This document shows, one piece after another, positions 1-4,960 of a DNA stretch of 7,970 nt. The translations under genes and the position numbers were made by a program. The DNA is taken from positions 1 to 7,970 of the forward strand of contig CADBQC010000109.1 in assembly GCA_902796745.1 (NCBI GenBank), read 5' to 3'. Source of the DNA: an uncultured Pseudomonadota bacterium (lineage in GTDB: Bacteria; Pseudomonadota; Alphaproteobacteria; RUG11792). How positions within the stretch are numbered: position 1 is the first letter of the stretch; each line of letters opens with the position of its first letter. A model generated the notes under the pieces. It was not told the origin of the DNA, made no database searches, and saw only the letters and a program-made list of their open reading frames with translations.

Positions 1-315
1 AAAAGAAAAAGTTTACGTAAACTTATAGATAATATTGATGCAAATAATTTAAAAATCGTCTGTACGGATGGAAATTTTGCATACGAAGAAGAGCTGGGCA
101 TGAATGCTGATATCAAACATGTAGTGAGCAAATCGGAGACCCGTTTGGTATTACGCTACTACCTTGCTAGATTACATTGCAAAACTAAGTGCTCCAGTAA
201 ATCTATTCTCATGTTAACTCTTTTCATTAAGCTACTCCTTGCGTATGGTTACGGTCTCTCATGCTCTCATGAAATGGTAAGCAATCCCGAGCTTTGGCGA
301 GATCATAGTGAGTAA
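1..315 (+). pseudogene. IS1-family transposase, C-terminal part, catalytic Glu deleted
   Basis: The frame is open from the window edge, so the 5' part lies outside. The translation carries IS1-type DDE transposase hallmarks: the second catalytic aspartate in C-T-D-G (codons at 61-72), then H-V-V-S-K-S-E-T-R-L-V, then L-R-Y-Y-L-A-R-L and S-K-S. Between L-V and L-R-Y-Y the family normally has a stretch of about six residues that begins with the catalytic glutamate (I-E-R-H-N-L in E. coli IS1). Here it is missing. The second copy at the right end of the window keeps these residues as E-S-Y-N-S-V, and alignment places an exact 18-bp in-frame deletion at about 149/150. The last ~25 residues do not look like the family and may be read-through past the element's end. 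The protein is expected to be inactive. Family assignment is firm; the element's left boundary is unseen. Confidence 0.85.
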
Positions 316-960
316 CATAATGGTACAACTCTCTACAAAATATCAGATATGCTAACCTTGTGTTGTTCATAGGTATATGTTCACACACCATTTAAATAAG
401 ATGGTTAAGATTGTTTTTATATGTTGTATCAATTGTTTTTCTTAAAACTGAAGCTTTCTTGGCCCCTTGTTTACCTACAGCCTTCTTTTTTACGGGCATA
501 TAAACGCATCTATCTTTAAAACATCTACATTTTACTGTTTTGTTTTCTTCGATAAAACATTAAGTCTGGCAAATTTTCCCTACTTCACGATTAATCAGAC
601 ATTTATATTTTTCCCCACTGGCTGTGTGCAACAAACCTAGATTTTCTTGAAACATCACGTAATTCCAAATACGACACCGAAATATGCTTTTTCAAAAGAA
701 TTCACTTTGCCATCCATTCCCAGTAAATTGTTTCCCTATCATGTTTAGCATTCCTCTTTCGTTCCTGATATATCGTACCGAAAAATAGACGATGGGACTT
801 TTTAATGCTTGACGTTTTGTATTGCTATTGTGATAGCCTATAGCTAGGTCACATAAGACCTTCGGATTATTCATTCAATAAGTTTGTTGTAATAGGTGAA
901 TTTGCAACAGTGAATGTTAGGAGTTGTGTTTTATTTTTTTCCAAAAATATGAAAAAATTC
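316..960. other. Gene-poor, probably decayed intergenic stretch
   Basis: About 650 bases without a convincing gene. The - strand reads somewhat more protein-like than the + strand. There is an open stretch of 60 codons at 874-692, a short frame that runs on from it containing N-S-F-E-K-A-Y-F-G-V-V-F-G-I-T, and a lysine-rich 35-codon frame at 499-392. None has a good ribosome binding site and none was recognised. This could be a gene eroded by several frameshifts, but I cannot name it. No tRNA, terminator with a U-run, or clear repeat was seen here. Confidence 0.5.
392..499 (-). CDS. Possible 35-residue lysine-rich peptide or gene remnant
   Basis: A frame from ATG at 499 to TAA at 392 starts M-P-V-K-K-K-A-V-G-K-Q-G-A-K-K-A-S. 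This is a basic, Ala/Lys/Gly-rich start like those of small histone-like or nucleoid-binding proteins. The frame stays open upstream of the ATG for about 20 more codons with several cysteines (C-R-C-F-K-D-R-C), so it may be the tail of a decayed longer gene. No Shine-Dalgarno sequence is visible. Function unknown; it may be chance. Confidence 0.18.
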   Translation of the reverse strand: MPVKKKAVGKQGAKKASVLRKTIDTTYKNNLNHLI

Positions 961-977
961 GGTCTGATTTAGCAAAT

Positions 978-1054
978 GCATGTCAAGGTTTTTGGACAGT
1001 ATCTGCCTAGATACGTCCAAAAGCGAGCGAGTCGCGAAGCGTACCTTGATATGC
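978..1054. repeat. Three-way-junction inverted repeat (cruciform or structured RNA)
   Basis: The outer stem pairs 978-989 with 1043-1054: 12 pairs, 11 Watson-Crick and one G-T. Inside it, 990-997 pairs perfectly with 1015-1022 (8 bp). That stem continues past a bulged A998 as 999-1003 with 1010-1014, closing a 6-nt loop. A third small helix, GCGA (1023-1026) with TCGC (1032-1035), fills the other branch. The fold uses nearly every base of the 77 nt. It could be a palindromic dispersed repeat, like the palindromic elements known in Rickettsia, or a small structured RNA. Its right arm contains the -35 hexamer of the promoter at 1046-1074. I do not recognise a named RNA family. Confidence 0.6.
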
Positions 1055-1074
1055 GAAAGCGAAATCAGTATAAT
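1046..1074 (+). promoter_or_regulatory. Near-consensus sigma-70 promoter
   Basis: TTGATA at 1046-1051 and TATAAT at 1069-1074 are separated by exactly 17 bp (5/6 and 6/6 matches to consensus). Transcription would start near 1081. The next gene on this strand begins at 1273, which gives a leader of about 190 nt that contains the hairpins at 1115-1238. A perfect 10-bp palindrome, AATTCGAATT (1072-1081), overlaps the -10 box and the start site and could be an operator. The -35 box sits in the right arm of the 978-1054 inverted repeat. Confidence 0.6.
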
Positions 1075-1114
1075 TCGAATTCCTTTTGGGAAAAATAAAA
1101 CAGAGCATATTTTT

Positions 1115-1147
1115 CTCCCCCGCTAAGTGCAACGAAGCGTTGGGGAG
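1115..1147 (+). repeat. Imperfect hairpin in the predicted leader
   Basis: CTCCCC (1115-1120) and CGCT (1121-1124) pair with AGCG (1136-1139) and GGGGAG (1142-1147). This gives 10 pairs with a two-base TT bulge on the 3' side and an 11-nt loop. It is the first of three hairpins in tandem between the promoter and the gp6-like gene. No T-run follows, so it is not a standard terminator. Confidence 0.5.
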
Positions 1148-1151
1148 AACC

Positions 1152-1199
1152 GGGGCGCGCGATATGGTAGCCTTGAAATCTTACCATATCGCGCGCCCC
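1152..1199 (+). repeat. Perfect 18-bp hairpin with GC-rich base
   Basis: The arm at 1152-1169 is an exact reverse complement of 1182-1199 (18 of 18 pairs), with a 12-nt loop at 1170-1181. The lower part of the stem is a run of ten G/C pairs, which stands out sharply in this AT-rich DNA. No T-run follows. As RNA it would be very stable and a plausible RNase III substrate. As DNA it could extrude as a cruciform. A perfect match over 18 bp implies either selection or a recent origin. Confidence 0.75.
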
Positions 1200-1201
1200 T
1201 G

Positions 1202-1238
1202 GAGTCACAAAAGGCTTTGAAAAAGCCTTTTGTGACTC
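1202..1238 (+). repeat. Perfect 17-bp hairpin with 3-nt loop
   Basis: The arm at 1202-1218 is an exact reverse complement of 1222-1238, with loop GAA at 1219-1221. Only two bases separate it from the preceding 18-bp hairpin, so the two could stack coaxially in RNA. The hairpin ends 34 nt before the start codon at 1273 and 19 nt before the ribosome binding site. It is followed by AAATTGAACAA rather than a T-run, so simple termination is unlikely. Confidence 0.75.
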
Positions 1239-1272
1239 AAATTGAACAATATTTTTTAGAAAGGAAAATAAA

Positions 1273-1803
1273 ATGAATTTAATAATAAAACAATCTGATG
1301 CACAAGTTTTAGAACTCAAAATTCTAAAGGAACATCTAAGAATTGAACACAATCATGAAGATACATATTTGAAAGAAATAATTTCTATGGCAACAGATAT
1401 TTTAGAAAAAAATATTGAAAAGCCAATACTCAAAAAAACATATCGCTATACATTTTACGGAGATGATTTTGTTTCTACGCGATGTGTTCCAATTCCGGTT
1501 AATCACGTGATTAAAGTAATCTCAGTACAAAGGCTCATTAACGATAAGGATAAAGAAAAAGTATCTTACTTTGTGAAAAACGAGCGGGGTAAAACTATGG
1601 TTGTTACGAATGGCACGAAATCTCCAATCGAGATAACATATACCGCAGGAATAACCGATAAGCAAGAAGAAATCCCCAAAGATCTTCAATTTGCTGTGTT
1701 GCAAATTGCAAAAAATATATACGAGTGTTCTGAAGAAGATGTTTTAGAATCAAAATATATAAAACACATTATAAATTCCAACAGAACGTTATATATTGAC
1801 TGA
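1273..1803 (+). CDS. Phage/GTA gp6-like head-tail connector (adaptor)
   Basis: A 176-residue protein whose N-terminal half fits the gp6-like / phiE125 gp8-type head-tail connector family. The key segment is L-K-E-H-L-R-I-E at residues 18-25, followed by H-E-D-T-Y-L-K-E-I-I-S-M-A-T (residues 28-41), the helix pair that packs against the portal in HK97-type virions. Later I-P-K-D-L-Q-F-A-V-L-Q-I-A matches the usual C-terminal helix. Its role would be to form the adaptor ring between portal and tail. The start is supported by AGAAAGGA (1258-1265), 7 nt upstream of the ATG. Length is close to normal for the family and the frame is intact. No capsid, portal or terminase gene lies nearby. A gene-transfer-agent origin (RcGTA g6-like) or a prophage remnant are both possible. 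Confidence 0.75.
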   Translation: MNLIIKQSDAQVLELKILKEHLRIEHNHEDTYLKEIISMATDILEKNIEKPILKKTYRYTFYGDDFVSTRCVPIPVNHVIKVISVQRLINDKDKEKVSYFVKNERGKTMVVTNGTKSPIEITYTAGITDKQEEIPKDLQFAVLQIAKNIYECSEEDVLESKYIKHIINSNRTLYID

Positions 1804-1814
1804 AAGGTGAAATT

Positions 1815-2126
1815 ATGAAATCAATTATGTCAAAATTAACAGAAAAAATAACATTGCTAAAAAATTCTGGAAAAACTGATACAACAACAGTAAACCGATT
1901 TGAACCATTGCTAAAAACTCGTGCTTATATCCGAGCAACCAATTCAAAATCATTTGAAATTATCATCCCTAAGCTTCCTGTGAAGTGCAGGAACACCTCA
2001 TTTTCCGCAATTGAATGGAATGATGCTGAATACATTTATGTTTCACCAATTGCAGAATACAAAGGAAAATTTCTCAAAGGCAAGGTTACATTGTGGAGGT
2101 CGAAATTAGAGCCTCTACGAGGTTAA
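1815..2126 (+). CDS. Probable phage/GTA head-closure (head-tail adaptor) protein
   Basis: A 103-residue protein starting 11 nt after the gp6-like gene. Its Shine-Dalgarno sequence, AAAGGTGA (1803-1810), overlaps the preceding stop codon, so translation is probably coupled. A second ATG at 1827 (M-S-K-L) is possible, but 1815 has the better spacing. Position, size and the pattern K-I-T-L-L-K...T-D...F-E-P-L-L-K-T-R-A-Y-I-R-A resemble small head-closure proteins of siphophages and GTAs (the RcGTA g7 position), which plug the adaptor ring before tail joining. Sequence similarity is weak to my eye, so the call rests mainly on gene order. The 3' end overlaps the convergent XRE gene by 41 bp. Confidence 0.5.
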   Translation: MKSIMSKLTEKITLLKNSGKTDTTTVNRFEPLLKTRAYIRATNSKSFEIIIPKLPVKCRNTSFSAIEWNDAEYIYVSPIAEYKGKFLKGKVTLWRSKLEPLRG

Positions 2127-2460
2127 CAATTCGTTCTTTAACCTTATCATTTTCAACTGTTCTAAACGCATTAAGCAACCTTGCTTCCATATCACTATTG
2201 TTTTCACTTTCCTGTGTTTCAGCGAAAGTGAAACCTGATAAAAATCTGGAGGGATGTGCACGCAAAGCCTGACACACCTTAAAAAGAATAGGAATAGTCA
2301 TTGCAGAAAGCCCAGATTCATATTTTTGGATTTGTTGCGCTGTGCATCCCACAAACTCCGCAACTTGCCCTTGCGTCATATCCAGCTCTTTGCGCCGTGC
2401 TCGTATTTGTGCACCTATAGTATCATCATTTTTTCCAATTATTCTTTTAGTCAACTTCAT
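2086..2460 (-). CDS. XRE-family helix-turn-helix transcriptional regulator
   Basis: A 124-residue protein with one Cro/CI-type HTH at residues 16-75: I-G-A-Q-I-R-A-R-R-K-E-L-D-M-T-Q, then V-A-E-F-V-G-C-T-A-Q-Q-I-Q-K-Y-E-S-G, then the closing helices ending in F-L-S-G-F. The acidic linker and C-terminal helix (A-R-L-L-N-A-F-R...I-V-N-L-V-E-A-L) are the usual layout of alphaproteobacterial XRE regulators of this size. It should bind DNA as a dimer; the target is unknown. The start codon lies inside the end of trmB (14-bp overlap) with only a weak GGA upstream, so it probably depends on translational coupling. Its end overlaps the convergent phage gene, which leaves no room for a terminator between them. 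Confidence 0.85.
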   Translation of the reverse strand: MKLTKRIIGKNDDTIGAQIRARRKELDMTQGQVAEFVGCTAQQIQKYESGLSAMTIPILFKVCQALRAHPSRFLSGFTFAETQESENNSDMEARLLNAFRTVENDKVKERIVNLVEALISTSTM

Positions 2461-3136
2461 TAGAAGATCCGTTTTTTATACACTCTACATACAAGATATC
2501 CTCCATAGCCTTCTGCTCATATCTTGTCTTTGCCCAAATAGCAACATCTGGTCTGTTTTTTTTATCAAAAGTTTTCAGTTCAAATCTGTTTTTAAACTTC
2601 TCTTGGTTGAATAATTTCAAAATCCACTCTTTATAACCATTGTGATCCGAAGCCAATCTCCAAAAACCACCAATCCTTAATTTATTGTATATATCTGTGA
2701 TTGTTTTTTCTTGTAAAAATCGCCTTTTTATATGCTTTCTTTTGGGCCAAGGATCGGGGAACAGCAAAAAAACGCCAGATAAAACACCATCTGGGATGCT
2801 CCTGATAAACGTTCTGGCATCACCTGGATAAATCCTTATATTTTTTATATTATTTGCATCTATTTTTACCAAAAGTGAGGCTATCCCATTAACAAATGGT
2901 TCACATCCGATAAACAAATCTTCATGATTGTTCATCGCCATTTGTGCAACGTGTTCTCCCCCACCAAATCCTATCTCTAAGTAGATACCGGCAAAGTTTG
3001 AGATATTGATATCGGTGAATGATTCTATTTCAAGTTCTGGCATTAAGGTTTTGTATAGCAATTCCTGCTTGTTCGTTAAATTGCGTGTTTTTATCCGTCC
3101 GTAAAATTTTTCACCAAAACTGGTTACTCCTTCCAT
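2447..3136 (-). CDS. trmB: tRNA (guanine-N7-)-methyltransferase
   Basis: A 229-residue enzyme that methylates N7 of G46 in the tRNA variable loop using S-adenosylmethionine. Family hallmarks are clear: SAM motif I E-I-G-F-G-G-G-E-H (residues 54-62), the acidic residue after motif II in F-I-G-C-E-P (75-80), G-D-A (105-107), the signature F-P-D-P-W-P-K-R-K-H (126-135), and the C-terminal T-R-Y-E-Q-K-A (204-210) that contacts substrate. Length is normal and the frame is intact. The start is preceded by AGGTG about 6 nt upstream, and the gene overlaps the end of the chpT-like gene by 13 bp, so it is read in an operon with it. Its own 3' end overlaps the XRE gene. Confidence 0.95.
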   Translation of the reverse strand: MEGVTSFGEKFYGRIKTRNLTNKQELLYKTLMPELEIESFTDINISNFAGIYLEIGFGGGEHVAQMAMNNHEDLFIGCEPFVNGIASLLVKIDANNIKNIRIYPGDARTFIRSIPDGVLSGVFLLFPDPWPKRKHIKRRFLQEKTITDIYNKLRIGGFWRLASDHNGYKEWILKLFNQEKFKNRFELKTFDKKNRPDVAIWAKTRYEQKAMEDILYVECIKNGSSNEVD

Positions 3137-3687
3137 ATCAGCACCTGTTTAAAATTATCGTCTAAGGTAATTTTATAACCCTCCTGGATAGCGATACTTT
3201 TTGCATAATTCACAAGGATATTGGAAACATTGTTTTGGGTACTTCCTGTTAAAGCTTCATTAGCGTCTGCTGGCAGGATTCTATTTTCTGGAAACTTTAT
3301 TACGAATTTATCGGTAGATCTTGAAGCAACAACTATATCTCCAGATTTTGATGATTTCATTATGGCGTACAGAATGCAATAAATCGCTCCTTGAACTTTT
3401 CCAGGGAGCGAGTATATGCCATTATTACTCGCAATGAAAAGATTTATTGCCTTCAGATGGTATATTTTTTTTAGAGCATCGATTACAGCTTTTGAATCTA
3501 TGTTGTCCGCATAGACATTTCTAAAAAAATCCATAGTACATGTAAGGAGATCAATAATTTTACACATCTCACTTATATTACCTGTTGCAGTACCTTCAAC
3601 ATCTTCCTTTATAAAATTCAAAACACTCAAATAATTTGCCATTTCGTGACAAATTTTTGCTACGGTCAAATTTGTATCCTTGTTCAC
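3124..3687 (-). CDS. chpT: ChpT-type histidine phosphotransferase
   Basis: A 187-residue protein matching the alphaproteobacterial ChpT family, which passes phosphate from the hybrid kinase CckA to CtrA and CpdR. The dimerisation helix carries K-I-C-H-E-M-A-N-Y-L-S (residues 11-21), with H14 as the phosphorylated histidine. The C-terminal half looks like the degenerate kinase-like domain that does not bind ATP (I-Y-C-I-L-Y-A-I-M...G-D-I-V-V-A-S). It is somewhat shorter than the roughly 220-250 residues of free-living relatives, mainly at the N-terminus. The start is GTG at 3687 with no visible Shine-Dalgarno; an in-frame TGA lies just upstream. A strong unused AAAAGGAG at 3744-3737 suggests the original start was further upstream. 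It is followed by trmB with overlap. Assignment rests on the H-E-M motif and overall layout. Confidence 0.7.
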   Translation of the reverse strand: MNKDTNLTVAKICHEMANYLSVLNFIKEDVEGTATGNISEMCKIIDLLTCTMDFFRNVYADNIDSKAVIDALKKIYHLKAINLFIASNNGIYSLPGKVQGAIYCILYAIMKSSKSGDIVVASRSTDKFVIKFPENRILPADANEALTGSTQNNVSNILVNYAKSIAIQEGYKITLDDNFKQVLIWKE

Positions 3688-3736
3688 CGATGTATTTCAC
3701 GAACACCACTATCTATGTGTATTTTATAAAAATTTT

Positions 3737-3744
3737 CTCCTTTT
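3737..3744 (-). promoter_or_regulatory. Orphan Shine-Dalgarno upstream of chpT
   Basis: AAAAGGAG on the - strand is the strongest ribosome binding sequence in the 100-nt gap between hrcA and chpT, yet no ATG, GTG or TTG follows at a useful distance. The assigned chpT start (GTG, 3687) is 50 nt away. Possibly a relic of an earlier start codon. Confidence 0.35.
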
Positions 3745-3787
3745 GAGACAGATATTCTTCGTAAGAAGTATGATATGCCAAAAAATT

Positions 3788-4846
3788 TTAGACAATTCCA
3801 CTCAAGAGCTTAGCTGTGTAATCCACCAAAGTAATTACTCTGCTGTAACTCATTCTGGAGGAACCGATAACGCCTATGGCTCCAACTATATTTTTTTTCG
3901 CATTCTGATATGGGGAGATAATCATAGAACATCCAGACATTTCGAAAATTTTTGTCTCAGCGCCTATGAAAATCTGGATTCCTTGCCCTTCGATAGATTT
4001 ATCTATCAGGTCTTTCAAAATCTTTTTCTCGTCCAGTTTCCACAGAAGCTCTTCCAAATCTGAAATTTCATCAGCTTTGGAAATTAAATTTGTTTGTCCT
4101 TTAACTATAATCTTATTCTCATTATCATCAGTAATTTCATTCGTTATATAACCTATCCCCTGTTCGACTATCTCTTTGACAATCTTTTCGATTCCCTCCT
4201 TCTGACAATCCAATTCAGTTCGTAATTTTGCCTGAATTTCTTTTAATGAACTACCAGCAAGTTTTGTATTTATATAACGTGAGGCTTTTTCCAGCACACT
4301 TGCAGAAACAGTAGGAGCAACATCAATAAGCCTGTTTTCCACAACTCCATTTTCATTCACGATAACAACAATAGCTCGCCCCGGACTAAGTAGCACAAAA
4401 TCGATGTGCCTTACTTCAGAGTTAACAGTCGGAACCCTTATCAAGCTTGCACAATTAGCCAATTCCGACAAAACACCAGTTGCCTGTTCTAAAATTGATT
4501 CGAGGCTTTTCCCCTTTGTATTTGACACAACACTATCTAATGCTTCTATTTCCATATCAGACACATCCGCTGTTTCAACTAATGTGTTTACAAAAAAACG
4601 CCAACCTTTCTCGGTAGGTTTTCTTCCGGCAGAGGTATGTTCAGAACTCAGTATGCCCAAATCTTCCAAATCAGACATAACATTCCTCACAGTCGCAGGA
4701 GATAGATTGCTTTCTATTGATTTAGCAATTGTTCTGGAGCCAACAGCCTCTCCAGTTTCAATGTATATTTCTACGAGTTTTTTGAAAATTTCTACATATC
4801 TTTCATTTTTGCTTACATCAATCGATTTCATTGAACTGTTTTGCAT
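3788..4846 (-). CDS. hrcA: Heat-inducible transcription repressor HrcA
   Basis: A 352-residue repressor of chaperone genes. It binds CIRCE operators (TTAGCACTC-N9-GAGTGCTAA) and is kept active by GroEL. The N-terminal winged HTH is clear: I-Y-I-E-T-G-E-A-V-G-S-R-T-I-A (residues 27-41), S-P-A-T-V-R-N-V-M-S-D-L-E-D-L-G (49-64), then the wing H-T-S-A-G-R-K-P-T-E-K-G-W-R. The C-terminal domain ends with the family block I-F-I-G-A-E...I-V-G-A-I-G-V-I-G-S-S-R-M-S-Y-S. Length is normal. ATG 4846 and ATG 4831 are both possible starts. Family alignment fits 4831 as well, but 4846 has a weak GATGAG upstream. The best ribosome site (4882-4875) instead serves a start-stop codon pair at 4870-4865. grpE, the usual downstream neighbour, is absent here. 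Confidence 0.95.
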   Translation of the reverse strand: MQNSSMKSIDVSKNERYVEIFKKLVEIYIETGEAVGSRTIAKSIESNLSPATVRNVMSDLEDLGILSSEHTSAGRKPTEKGWRFFVNTLVETADVSDMEIEALDSVVSNTKGKSLESILEQATGVLSELANCASLIRVPTVNSEVRHIDFVLLSPGRAIVVIVNENGVVENRLIDVAPTVSASVLEKASRYINTKLAGSSLKEIQAKLRTELDCQKEGIEKIVKEIVEQGIGYITNEITDDNENKIIVKGQTNLISKADEISDLEELLWKLDEKKILKDLIDKSIEGQGIQIFIGAETKIFEMSGCSMIISPYQNAKKNIVGAIGVIGSSRMSYSRVITLVDYTAKLLSGIV

Positions 4847-4864
4847 ATCTCATCTATTCCTATT

Positions 4865-4882
4865 CTACATAATTTCTCCTCC
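4865..4882 (-). promoter_or_regulatory. Start-stop mini-ORF (AUG-UAG) before hrcA
   Basis: On the - strand a strong GGAGGAGA (4882-4875) is spaced 4 nt from ATG (4870-4868), which is followed at once by TAG (4867-4865). The mini-ORF is in the same frame as hrcA, 24 nt upstream of its assigned ATG, with a second in-frame TGA between them. Either it is a translational control element working by reinitiation, or it is a relic of an older hrcA start lost to a nonsense mutation. Confidence 0.45.
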
Positions 4883-4923
4883 GCTTTGTACCTATCTGCC
4901 CTGTGAAATAACCTGCTGGTACA

Positions 4924-4942
4924 TGCTCACACATGGCGAGCA
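4924..4942. promoter_or_regulatory. CIRCE-like spaced inverted repeat (weak)
   Basis: TGCTC-N9-GAGCA lies about 80 bp upstream of the hrcA start. The 9-bp spacer and inner CTC/GAG match the geometry of the HrcA operator CIRCE, but the outer bases do not (about 4 of 9 per half-site). It could be a degenerate autoregulatory operator or a chance 5-bp repeat. Confidence 0.2.
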
Positions 4943-4960
4943 ATGCGCGCTAAATAGTTT

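Noticed and set aside
692..874. 60-codon - strand frame as a real gene
   Set aside because: No ribosome site, no recognisable motif, and it sits in a stretch where neighbouring frames look equally eroded. It is covered by the gene-poor region entry.
978..1054. tRNA gene in the cloverleaf-like fold
   Set aside because: The fold has a 12-bp closing stem and no T-loop consensus (GTTCGAATC type) or 7-bp acceptor/5-bp anticodon arrangement.
1202..1238. Rho-independent terminator before the gp6-like gene
   Set aside because: The 17-bp hairpin is followed by AAATTGAACAA instead of a T-run, and a good ribosome site follows closely.
1065..1352. 95-codon - strand frame across the hairpins and the start of the gp6-like gene
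   Set aside because: It is antisense to a recognisable phage gene and to the inverted repeats, and has no ribosome site. It is best seen as a shadow, though a repeat that stays open on this strand is noted in the findings.
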